A DNA stretch of 64,000 nt from positions 20,216 to 84,215 of the forward strand of contig NZ_JACAFQ010000020.1 of NCBI RefSeq assembly GCF_015354575.1. Direction: 5' to 3'. The notes under the pieces were generated by a model, which saw only the letters and a program-made list of their open reading frames with translations, ran no database searches and was not told where the DNA came from. The DNA is from Pseudomonas sp. UFMG81 (GTDB lineage Bacteria; Pseudomonadota; Gammaproteobacteria; Pseudomonadales; Pseudomonadaceae). The translations under genes were made by a program, and so were the position numbers. Shown in pieces: positions 7,811 to 14,618 of this stretch. Position 1 is the first letter of the stretch. Every line of letters begins with the position of its first letter.

Positions 7811-9762
7811 GCCGTCCCACCCTGACCACCCTGCTGGTCGCCAACCGCGGCGAGATCGCCTGCCGGGTGATGCGCACCGCCAAGGCCATGGGCCTGACCA
7901 CGGTCGCCGTGCACAGCGCCACCGACCGCGACGCCCGCCACAGCCGCGAGGCTGATATTCGTGTCGACCTGGGTGGTAGCAAGGCCGCCGACAGCTACCT
8001 GGTGATCGACAAGCTGATCGCCGCCGCCAAGAACAGTGGCGCCCAAGCCATTCACCCGGGCTACGGTTTTCTGTCGGAAAACGCAGGCTTCGCCCGTGCC
8101 ATCGAACAGGCTGGGCTGATCTTCCTCGGGCCACCGGCCAGCGCCATCGACGCCATGGGCAGCAAGTCGGCGGCCAAGGCACTGATGGAGTCCGCTGGCG
8201 TACCGTTGGTACCGGGCTACCACGGCGAAGCCCAGGACCTCGACACCTTCCGCGCCGCGGCCGAGCGCATCGGTTACCCGGTGCTGCTCAAGGCCAGCGC
8301 TGGCGGTGGCGGCAAGGGCATGAAAGTGGTCGAGGACGAAAGCCAGTTGGCCGACGCCCTGGCCTCAGCGCAACGTGAAGCGCAATCGTCGTTCGGCGAT
8401 GCGCGCATGCTGGTGGAAAAATACGTACTCAAGCCACGCCACGTGGAAATCCAGGTGTTCGCCGACCAGCACGGCAACTGCCTTTATCTCAATGAGCGCG
8501 ACTGCTCGATCCAGCGCCGCCATCAGAAAGTCGTGGAGGAAGCACCAGCTCCGGGTCTTTCTGCCGAACTGCGCCAGGCCATGGGCCAGGCGGCGGTGCG
8601 CGCAGCCCAGGCCATCGGCTATGTCGGCGCCGGCACCGTGGAATTTCTGCTCGACGCCCGCGGCGAGTTTTTCTTCATGGAGATGAATACCCGCCTGCAG
8701 GTCGAGCACCCGGTCACCGAAGCCATCACCGGGCTCGACCTGGTGGCCTGGCAGATCCGCGTCGCCTGTGGCGAAGCGCTGCCGATCACCCAGGAGCAGG
8801 TGCCGCTGATCGGCCATGCCATCGAAGTGCGGCTGTACGCGGAGGATCCGGCCAACGAATTCCTGCCGGCCACTGGCACCCTGGCGCTGTACCGTGAGTC
8901 GGCACCGGGTGAAGGGCGACGGGTGGACAGTGGGGTCAGCGAGGGTGATGTGGTGTCGCCCTTCTATGACCCGATGCTGGGCAAGCTGATCGCCTGGGGC
9001 CAGGACCGCGAGCAGGCGCGCCTGCGGCTGCTGGCGATGCTCGATGAGTTCGCCATTGGCGGGGTGAAGACCAACATCGCCTTCCTGCGCCGCATCCTCG
9101 CCCACCCAGCCTTTGCCGCTGCCGAACTGGACACCGGGTTCATCCCGCGTCATCAGGACGTGTTGCTGCCCCCGGTCGAAGCCTTGCCGGCGCCGTTCTG
9201 GGAGGCTGCCGCCGAAGCCTGGCTACAGAGCGAGCCCGCCTTGTTGCGCCATGACGACCCCGCCTCGCCGTGGGCTGCCCGGGATGGCCTGCGCCTGGGC
9301 CTGCCGGCGCGCAGCACGCTGCACTTGCAATGCGAGGGTCACGAACAGGCCATCGCCCTGGAGCGCAGCGCGCCGTCTACCTACCAACTGGCGGGTGAGC
9401 AGCTGTGCCACGACCAGGACGGCCTGCGCAGGCGTCACCTGGCCGTGCGCCGTGGCGCCACCCTGTACCTGCAATGGCAAGGCGAGCTGCATGCTGTCAG
9501 TGTGCACGACCCGATCGCCGCCGCCGAGGCCAGCCACAGCCACCAGGGTGGCCTGGGCGCGCCCATGAACGGCAGCATCGTGCGCGTGCTGGTCGAGCCG
9601 GGCCAGGCCGTGGAGGCCGGCACCGCGCTGGTGGTGCTGGAGGCGATGAAGATGGAACACAGCATCCGCGCGCCCCATGGCGGGACGGTGAAGGCGCTGT
9701 TCTGCCAGGAAGGGGATATGGTCAGCGAGGGGGCGGTGCTGGTGGAGTTGGAGGGGGCGTGA
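7807..9762 (+). CDS. liuD: Methylcrotonyl-CoA carboxylase, biotin-containing (alpha) subunit
   Basis: A 651-residue subunit with an N-terminal biotin carboxylase / ATP-grasp module (LLVANRGEIACRV at about 10-22, a glycine-rich ASAGGGGKGM loop, and MEMNTRLQVEHPVTE) and a C-terminal biotinyl carrier domain. The biotin-accepting lysine is K615 in EAMKMEH, 36 residues from the end, the normal distance. It carboxylates biotin with bicarbonate and ATP for LiuB. The ATG at 7807 overlaps the liuC stop; a longer open frame upstream is only the shadow of liuC. No HMG-CoA lyase (liuE) follows, so the last step must be encoded elsewhere. The gene ends 42 bases before a large REP palindrome. Confidence 0.95.
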   Translation: MSRPTLTTLLVANRGEIACRVMRTAKAMGLTTVAVHSATDRDARHSREADIRVDLGGSKAADSYLVIDKLIAAAKNSGAQAIHPGYGFLSENAGFARAIEQAGLIFLGPPASAIDAMGSKSAAKALMESAGVPLVPGYHGEAQDLDTFRAAAERIGYPVLLKASAGGGGKGMKVVEDESQLADALASAQREAQSSFGDARMLVEKYVLKPRHVEIQVFADQHGNCLYLNERDCSIQRRHQKVVEEAPAPGLSAELRQAMGQAAVRAAQAIGYVGAGTVEFLLDARGEFFFMEMNTRLQVEHPVTEAITGLDLVAWQIRVACGEALPITQEQVPLIGHAIEVRLYAEDPANEFLPATGTLALYRESAPGEGRRVDSGVSEGDVVSPFYDPMLGKLIAWGQDREQARLRLLAMLDEFAIGGVKTNIAFLRRILAHPAFAAAELDTGFIPRHQDVLLPPVEALPAPFWEAAAEAWLQSEPALLRHDDPASPWAARDGLRLGLPARSTLHLQCEGHEQAIALERSAPSTYQLAGEQLCHDQDGLRRRHLAVRRGATLYLQWQGELHAVSVHDPIAAAEASHSHQGGLGAPMNGSIVRVLVEPGQAVEAGTALVVLEAMKMEHSIRAPHGGTVKALFCQEGDMVSEGAVLVELEGA

Positions 9763-9804
9763 TGGCTGGGATGCACTTGCCGAAAGGTTTGTAGCGCCTA
9801 TGAA

Positions 9805-10051
9805 ATCGAGCGCCGCCCGCGCGGCGCATCGCTGGCAAGCCAGCTCCCACATCTGTTTCGGGCCAATTATGTCTGTGAGGTCTCCACTGTCCGCCTTGGT
9901 GCATGCCTCAAGTCTAGTGGGGCGGCATCAGCGCCAACGCTGAAACCGCGTCGTACAAACAGGGCGGACAGTGGAGATGGACCAGGAGTAACTGGCCCGA
10001 AAAATGTGGGAGCTGGCTTGCCAGCGATGCGCCGCGCGGGCGGCGCTCGAT
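9805..10051. repeat. 247-bp nested palindrome built from two REP arms
   Basis: Outer arms of 48 bases (9805-9852 and 10004-10051) are perfect inverted copies. They carry the REP core GTGGGAGCTGGCTTGCCAGCGAT and a GC-rich extension. Inside, 15-base perfect arms 9881-9895 and 9963-9977 (TCTCCACTGTCCGCC and its complement) form a second palindrome. The segments between outer and inner arms are also largely complementary (TCGGGCCA/TGGCCCGA). The whole 9763-10114 gap holds no gene that I can support. Confidence 0.92.
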
Positions 10052-10114
10052 CTCAAGAGCGCTGCAAGGCTATCGCCCTGCACCTCTACTCCTCAACGCG
10101 GTACCTGCCAAGAT

Positions 10115-10777
10115 CTACAACACCCCATGCATCCGTACCACGACGCCAAGAAACTCACAGCCTTCCTCGCACAGCAGCGTCGGGTAACTGCCATTGAGCG
10201 CCTTGAGGTAGAGCTGCCCGCCCTCTTCGGCCAGTTGCCGGAAAATCGGCGTTTTGCCCGGCAACCGGGCAATGACCAGACGCCCCGGTTCCGCTACCAG
10301 GCCATCGTCGACCAGAATTCGTACTCGCTCAGGCACACTCTTGCCACTGGCCGCGCTCATGGTGTCGTTTTCCACCGTCAACCAGAACGCCTTGCCCTGC
10401 GCCAGATAGTCGGTCTGCTCGAACGCACCAGGCGCAGCAGCCTCTTCCTGCCCTAACGCTCCCCAGTCGCGCACCGGGTAGCGGAAGCACACAAAGTATT
10501 TTGCCGGCCCGTCCGCATCGTCGTCTTCCACACCATAGCGGCCCGGCGTTTCACCTACCTGCCCTTGCACGCGCAACTGCATGCTGACGTGGTAGTGCGG
10601 CATGCCGAGCTCGACGAACACCCGGTTCATCGAGTCGACCCGGGGCTGGCGCCGTTTGTTGAGCCAGTGGCCGATGCTGCCCTGGGAAACCCCGACACGC
10701 TCGGCGAGCTGCTCCTGGGAGATATCGAGCTCCTCTATCCGGTCCCGGACGAGGGTAATCCATTTGTCCATATTCAT
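10115..10777 (-). CDS. Cro/CI-type repressor with defective S24 peptidase domain
   Basis: A 220-residue regulator from the ATG at 10777. The N-terminal HTH (residues about 7-60, QEQLAERVGVSQGSIGHWLNKRRQPR) binds DNA. The C-terminal half resembles LexA/CI S24 autopeptidase domains. The nucleophile position usually read as G-D/N-S-M here reads N138-T139-M, and the usual catalytic lysine in FKQL is R180, so autocleavage is not expected. An alternative GTG start at 10786 has a strong AAGGAGG 11 bases upstream. The gene is divergent from the DUF6124-like gene, and AATAC-N5-GTATT lies between them as a possible operator. It probably represses itself and its neighbour. Confidence 0.8.
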   Translation of the reverse strand: MNMDKWITLVRDRIEELDISQEQLAERVGVSQGSIGHWLNKRRQPRVDSMNRVFVELGMPHYHVSMQLRVQGQVGETPGRYGVEDDDADGPAKYFVCFRYPVRDWGALGQEEAAAPGAFEQTDYLAQGKAFWLTVENDTMSAASGKSVPERVRILVDDGLVAEPGRLVIARLPGKTPIFRQLAEEGGQLYLKALNGSYPTLLCEEGCEFLGVVVRMHGVL

Positions 10778-10846
10778 CGCAGGCACGATACGGACTGCCT
10801 CCTTGCGCTCAATACACATCAAGTAGTATTTACCAAACCACACCCA

Positions 10847-10861
10847 AATACTTTAGGTATT
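10847..10861. promoter_or_regulatory. Candidate operator AATAC-N5-GTATT
   Basis: A dyad AATAC/GTATT in the 131-base divergent gap between the repressor and the DUF6124-like gene. Additional GTATT half-sites occur at about 10826 and 10900. It is the expected position for autoregulation by a Cro/CI protein, but no direct evidence links the two. Confidence 0.4.
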
Positions 10862-10908
10862 AGAATCTGACCTCACCTTTCACCTATTGGCATTTGCAGG
10901 TATTCAGG

Positions 10909-11223
10909 ATGAGCAGCTCGAAAGAAAAGGAAACAGATCTCGACGAAGAGGCCGCCCGCCGCGCCCTCGACTTCTATCTCAACCCCACCCCCACCGCCGC
11001 GGAGCTACAGCGCTCGCTCTGGACCCTGCGCGAAGGCGTCACCCGCGAGCAAGCCCACGAGCACGCCATGGCCCTGCTGCGCTGCACGGCCGCCACGGCG
11101 CAGGAAACCGGCGCTCATCTGCAAGGTACGACGCGGGATGTGGTGTTCGCCATGATGCATATGGTCAACATGGCCAGGGCCCTGCTGGAGCAGCGCCAAA
11201 GCACGGAACAAGGGGCAATCTAG
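10909..11223 (+). CDS. DUF6124-like small protein
   Basis: A 104-residue soluble protein without cysteine-rich motifs or membrane segments. An N-terminal charged part (SSSKEKETDLDEE) is followed by A-A-R-R-A-L-D-F-Y-L-N-P and then two long predicted helices. This arrangement resembles the Pseudomonas DUF6124 family, whose function is unknown. The ATG at 10909 has AGG 8 bases upstream; a TTG at 10894 is possible. Because the gene is divergent from a Cro/CI repressor with a dyad in the shared gap, it may be the repressor's target. Family assignment is by resemblance only. Confidence 0.6.
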   Translation: MSSSKEKETDLDEEAARRALDFYLNPTPTAAELQRSLWTLREGVTREQAHEHAMALLRCTAATAQETGAHLQGTTRDVVFAMMHMVNMARALLEQRQSTEQGAI

Positions 11224-11321
11224 AAGGGAGAACGTGATAGCTGACGAACGGCAAAAGCCCCGTCTGCCGGGGACGAGGAGCGCGTCGGAAGGATTTTTTT
11301 ACCGGATACCGGAAAAATCAT

Positions 11322-11353
11322 TTGACTGGCAAATGATAACGATTATTATTGCA
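11322..11353 (+). promoter_or_regulatory. PrrF promoter with Fur box
   Basis: TTGACT (11322-11327), a 16-base spacer and TATTAT (11344-11349) form a good sigma-70 promoter that puts the RNA start near A11357. GATAACGATTATTATTGCA (11335-11353) matches the Fur box over the -10 region, so Fur with iron would block transcription. Confidence 0.8.
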
Positions 11354-11356
11354 CTC

Positions 11357-11472
11357 AGCTGGTCGCGAGACCCGCTGGATAACCTGCAACGTCCTCAGGT
11401 CGGACGCTCAGATTATCTCCTCATCAGGCTAATCACGGTTTTTGACCCGGCTTTTTGCCGGGTCTTTTTTTT
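11357..11472 (+). ncRNA. prrF: PrrF iron-responsive small RNA
   Basis: Small RNA of about 116 nt. The 5' part CTGGTCGCGAGACC and the conserved antisense core TTATCTCCTCATCAGGCTAATCACGG match PrrF1/PrrF2 of Pseudomonas as I remember them. The RNA ends in a strong intrinsic terminator (GACCCGGC, 5-base loop, GCCGGGTC, eight T; 11444-11472). PrrF RNAs are made under iron starvation and repress mRNAs of iron-using proteins such as sodB and acnA/sdh. In P. aeruginosa two copies are tandem; here only one is present, as in P. putida relatives where copies are dispersed. Confidence 0.93.
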
Positions 11473-11569
11473 GGCTCTTCAGGCTAATGAAGATCGTTTG
11501 ATGCCGGCGATGATAGCAAGACTGTGTCAGGACGTGAACGCTCATTACAAATCTTTGCCGAATCAGCAC

Positions 11570-11598
11570 TTGAGAATCAATCTCGTTAAGACTAAGCT
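11570..11598 (+). promoter_or_regulatory. Promoter with second Fur-box-like dyad
   Basis: TTGAGA (11570-11575), 17 bases, TAAGCT (11593-11598) resembles a sigma-70 promoter. TTGAGAATCAATCTCGTT (11570-11587) resembles the TGAGAATCATTCTCA form of the Fur box and overlaps the -35. It lies about 57-85 bases before the sigma/DUF4880 fusion gene. Confidence 0.5.
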
Positions 11599-11654
11599 GA
11601 TCTCGCGTCAAGGAAGATGCCCCCACCCCTCCCCCAATGAGCAAGGAGCTGTTC

Positions 11655-12170
11655 ATGACCCGCCTGTTACTGCCCCTTGAGCATGACCCCCGTATCGCCG
11701 AACAGCATGAACAGGACAGCCTGTTGCATGCGCTCAAACGCCTGCCGCGTCGAGTTCAGCAAGTTTTTCTGCTCAATCGCCTCGACCAGCTGGGTTTTGC
11801 CGCCATCGCCGAACGCCTGGGCCTGCCCCTGATCAGCATCGAGCGCCACATGAACCAGGCCCTGCAGACCACCCGCGCGCAAGGCGATGCCGTGGCCAGC
11901 GTTGCCGGGCAATGGTACGTACGCCTGCAAAGCCCCCAAGTCACTGCCAGTGAGCGCATCGACTTCCGTCGCTGGCTGGATGCCGCCCCTGAACATCTGC
12001 ACGCCTTCCAGCAGACCGAAGCGCGTTGGCGCAGCCTGTTGGCACCGGCACGGCAGTTGGGGCATGACGGCTGGTACAGGCAAGGGCGTGCGGCGTTGTC
12101 GCTGGGCGGGTGTTCGATTGCCATCGGGCTCGGTGTCGCCGCGCTGGTAGCGCTGGGCCTCTGGGCCTGA
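11655..12170 (+). CDS. Sigma-70 region 4 fused to FecR N-terminal (DUF4880) domain and a membrane segment
   Basis: A 171-residue protein. Residues about 25-73 resemble sigma region 4 of ECF factors (ALKRLPRRVQQVFLLNRLDQLGFAAIAERLGL, then an HTH). Residues about 85-127 match the DUF4880 domain at the cytoplasmic end of FecR anti-sigma regulators (ASERIDFRRWLDAAPEHLHAFQQTEARW). Residues about 148-170 form one membrane helix, and the protein ends there, so the periplasmic FecR sensor domain and sigma region 2 are missing. AAGGAG lies 8 bases before the ATG at 11655; an ATG at 11637 is less well placed. A Fur-box-like dyad is upstream and PrrF is next door, which suggests iron control. The function is not established; it may modulate an ECF sigma factor. 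Confidence 0.75.
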   Translation: MTRLLLPLEHDPRIAEQHEQDSLLHALKRLPRRVQQVFLLNRLDQLGFAAIAERLGLPLISIERHMNQALQTTRAQGDAVASVAGQWYVRLQSPQVTASERIDFRRWLDAAPEHLHAFQQTEARWRSLLAPARQLGHDGWYRQGRAALSLGGCSIAIGLGVAALVALGLWA

Positions 12171-12176
12171 AGGCTT

Positions 12177-12310
12177 CGCGATCCCTGTAGGAGCGGCCTT
12201 GTGTCGCGAAAGGGGCGCGCAGCGGCCCCAAGATTTCTGATTTTCCGAGGATTGTCGGGGGCTGCTGCGCAGCCCTTTCGCGACACAAGGCCGCTCCTAC
12301 AAGGATCGCG
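12177..12310. repeat. REP inverted pair, CTGTAGGAGCGGCCTTG type
   Basis: The arms CGCGATCCCTGTAGGAGCGG... and their complement run from 12177 to 12310 with one mismatch in the outer part. The core arms are 12186-12214 and 12273-12301. It starts 6 bases after the stop of the sigma/DUF4880 gene and may act as its transcript end. Confidence 0.9.
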
Positions 12311-12398
12311 TCAGCCCTTGAGCGCCGATATTTGCTACACAACCCCACCACCATGAGGTGTAGAGTACGGTCACAACAACGCCAACAGGAGGCTGGCA

Positions 12399-13547
12399 AT
12401 GACCGTGACGCTCTCCCCGCTGCACATCGACTGCGACTTCGACTCCGGCAACATCCTGGTCAAGGACGCCAGCGACCCTTCGCGGGTCCACCTGAACATC
12501 CGCAAGGACACCCACAGCGACCACTTCCAGTGGTTCCACTTCAAGGCCAGCGGCCTCACTCCCGGCCAGGTCCATCGCTTCAGCCTGGACAATGCCCATG
12601 AGTCCTCCTACAAGAACGCCTGGGATGGCTACAACGCCGTGGCCTCCTACGACCAGCAAACCTGGTTCCGCGTGCCCAGCCAGTTCGACGGCAAGGCGCT
12701 GAGCTTCGAGCTGAAGGCCGAACACGACCAGGCCTGGTTCGCCTACTTCGAGCCCTACCCGCGCGCGCGCCACAACCAGCTGATCGAGCGCGCCAAACAG
12801 ATCCCCGGCGTAGCACTGCTGGCCAGCGGCCGCAGCGTTCAGGGCCGCGACATTCCGCTGCTGCGCGCAGGCAACGGCGCCTCTGGCAAGCGCAAGCTGT
12901 GGATCATCGCCCAGCAGCACCCGGGCGAGCACATGGCCGAATGGTTCATGGAAGGTGTGATCGACGCACTTGAACACAATGGCCCGGTGATCCAGCAGTT
13001 GCTGGCCAAGGCCGACCTGTACCTGATCCCCAACATGAACCCGGACGGCGCCTTCCTCGGCCACCTGCGCACCAACTTCAAGGGCAAGGACCTCAACCGT
13101 GCCTGGCAGGACGCCAGCGTCGAGCTGAGCCCCGAGGTGTTCTTCGCCCAGACGCAGATGAAACTGCATGGCGTGGATGCATTCATCGACGCCCATGGCG
13201 ATGAGGAGATCCCGCATGTGTTCACCGCCGCCTGCGAGGGCAACCCGGGCTACACGCCACGTATCGCCAAACTGGAAGAGCAGTTCCGCAGCACGCTGTG
13301 CAGCCTGACGCCGGACTTCCAGACCCAGTACGGCTACACCCGCGACGAACCCGGCCAGGCCAACACCACCCTGGCCTGCAATGCCGTGGGCATGGCCCAT
13401 GACTGCCTGTCGCTGACCCTGGAGATGCCGTTCAAGGACCATGACGATGCGCCGAACCCACGTACCGGCTGGTCCGGGGAACGGTCCAAGGCGCTGGCTG
13501 GCGCGGTGCTGGAGACGTTGCTGAAGATGGTCGACGATCTGCGTTGA
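12399..13547 (+). CDS. M14-family zinc carboxypeptidase (cytosolic carboxypeptidase-like)
   Basis: A 382-residue protein with no signal peptide. An N-terminal beta-sandwich-like domain (residues about 1-120) precedes an M14 catalytic domain. Zinc ligands are H174 and E177 in QQHPGEH and H266 in DAHGDE; NPDGAFLGHLRTNFKGKDLNRAW carries the substrate-binding Asn-Arg pair; the general-base glutamate is likely in SLTLEMPF. This layout matches the M14 subgroup related to eukaryotic cytosolic carboxypeptidases (CCP/AGBL), which remove glutamates or C-terminal residues. The natural bacterial substrate is unknown. An AGGAGG-like stretch precedes the ATG. It stands alone between two REP pairs. Confidence 0.88.
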   Translation: MTVTLSPLHIDCDFDSGNILVKDASDPSRVHLNIRKDTHSDHFQWFHFKASGLTPGQVHRFSLDNAHESSYKNAWDGYNAVASYDQQTWFRVPSQFDGKALSFELKAEHDQAWFAYFEPYPRARHNQLIERAKQIPGVALLASGRSVQGRDIPLLRAGNGASGKRKLWIIAQQHPGEHMAEWFMEGVIDALEHNGPVIQQLLAKADLYLIPNMNPDGAFLGHLRTNFKGKDLNRAWQDASVELSPEVFFAQTQMKLHGVDAFIDAHGDEEIPHVFTAACEGNPGYTPRIAKLEEQFRSTLCSLTPDFQTQYGYTRDEPGQANTTLACNAVGMAHDCLSLTLEMPFKDHDDAPNPRTGWSGERSKALAGAVLETLLKMVDDLR

Positions 13548-13562
13548 GTCCTCACCGCCCCA

Positions 13563-13627
13563 ATCGCTGGCAAGCCAGCTCCCACAAGAGGTGTGCAAGG
13601 CCTTGTGGGAGCTGGCTTGCCAGCGAT
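13563..13627. repeat. REP inverted pair, GCTGGC-TTG-GCCAGC type
   Basis: Perfect 26-base arms 13563-13588 and 13602-13627 separate the convergent carboxypeptidase gene and the csu operon end. Same variant as the arms of the 9805-10051 palindrome. Confidence 0.92.
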
Positions 13628-13652
13628 GGGTTGCGCAGCGATCGCCGATCAC

Positions 13653-14618
13653 TCAGAACTGCACATCCAGGATCACGTTGTCCACATAACTCCCCGCCGG
13701 CGGCGTGGCCTGGTCGGTGTACACCTTGGCGTTGTAGTTGAACAGCTGGCTGCCGGTCCCGGTGCCATTGCCTGGATTCACATCGGCATCGCTGCTTGCC
13801 CGTCGCGCCGCCCCCACCGAGCCCCAACGCGTAACACCAGCGCTCTTGAAGATGTCATACGCCAGGTAGTTGTTGGCCGCGGACTTCATCCGCCGCCGCC
13901 CACCCGACACGTTCTGCCCGTCATCCAACCCCACCGTGTAGCTGCTGCCCTTGGTGCACGACAGGGTCACACTCTGGTTCACCGTACCGAACCCGCCCAC
14001 CACCGGCGCACTGCTGAAACTGATGGCCGGCGTGGTGATCTGGCAGTCGTTGCTCACCGTGAGGCTGACATTGAGCGTTTGGTTGCCACTGCCGATATCC
14101 CGCCCAAGGCAGATACCCAGGGCTCCGATTCCCGAGCAATAGTTCCAGCTCCAGGCGATGTTCAGCGTCTCCTGGTACAACCCCGCCGCGACATTGGCGC
14201 CCACCACGGTCTTGAGGTAGATCGGTACGCTCTTGGGTGTAGTGCCGTTGAGCAGGCCCAGGGCATCGATGATGCCGTTGTTCGCGAAGTCGAACTGCAC
14301 CCCACGGCTGATCGGGTAGCTGGTCGTGTTGTTGGCGTACAACGTATACGGGATCACATCGCCGGTGGGGCCGACCAGCCCGCTGGTGACGGACGTGATG
14401 GTGGCGTAGAAGTGATCGTTGTTGGCCAGCAGCGACAACAACGAACCCGTGCACTGCAGCCCGGCATTGGTGGTCGAGGCGTTTTGCACGGTGGTGCGCA
14501 CCAACGTCGAGTTGACCGTCCCGAACGCCGCGGGCGCCGTGGCCACCGAGCTGCACAGCGCCCAGGCAGCGCCAGGCAACCCGGCGCCCAGCAACAGCGC
14601 ACAACGCAGCACCTTCAT
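13653..14618 (-). CDS. csuE: Csu-type pilus tip protein with two SCPU domains
   Basis: A 321-residue secreted protein, last gene of a chaperone-usher (archaic, Csu-type) operon. A signal peptide ends after AAWA (residues about 1-20). Two spore-coat-protein-U (SCPU) domains follow: the N-terminal one is the putative tip adhesin domain and the C-terminal one a pilin domain with the terminal motif DNVILDVQF for chaperone binding. The ATG at 14618 overlaps the usher stop codon by four bases; an in-frame GTG lies two codons upstream. In Acinetobacter the CsuE tip mediates attachment to hydrophobic surfaces; the same role is inferred here. Confidence 0.88.
   Translation of the reverse strand: MKVLRCALLLGAGLPGAAWALCSSVATAPAAFGTVNSTLVRTTVQNASTTNAGLQCTGSLLSLLANNDHFYATITSVTSGLVGPTGDVIPYTLYANNTTSYPISRGVQFDFANNGIIDALGLLNGTTPKSVPIYLKTVVGANVAAGLYQETLNIAWSWNYCSGIGALGICLGRDIGSGNQTLNVSLTVSNDCQITTPAISFSSAPVVGGFGTVNQSVTLSCTKGSSYTVGLDDGQNVSGGRRRMKSAANNYLAYDIFKSAGVTRWGSVGAARRASSDADVNPGNGTGTGSQLFNYNAKVYTDQATPPAGSYVDNVILDVQF

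Noticed and set aside
5348..8182. Minus-strand open frame of about 944 codons opposite liuBCD
   Set aside because: Spans three well-supported genes on the other strand and has no protein-family features.
10004..10456. Plus-strand frame opposite the Cro/CI gene
   Set aside because: Begins in the REP arm and is antisense to a recognisable regulator.
11256..11280. GC hairpin CCCCG/CGGGG before PrrF as a terminator
   Set aside because: No T run on the plus strand; it may end minus-strand transcripts, but no gene on that strand needs it.
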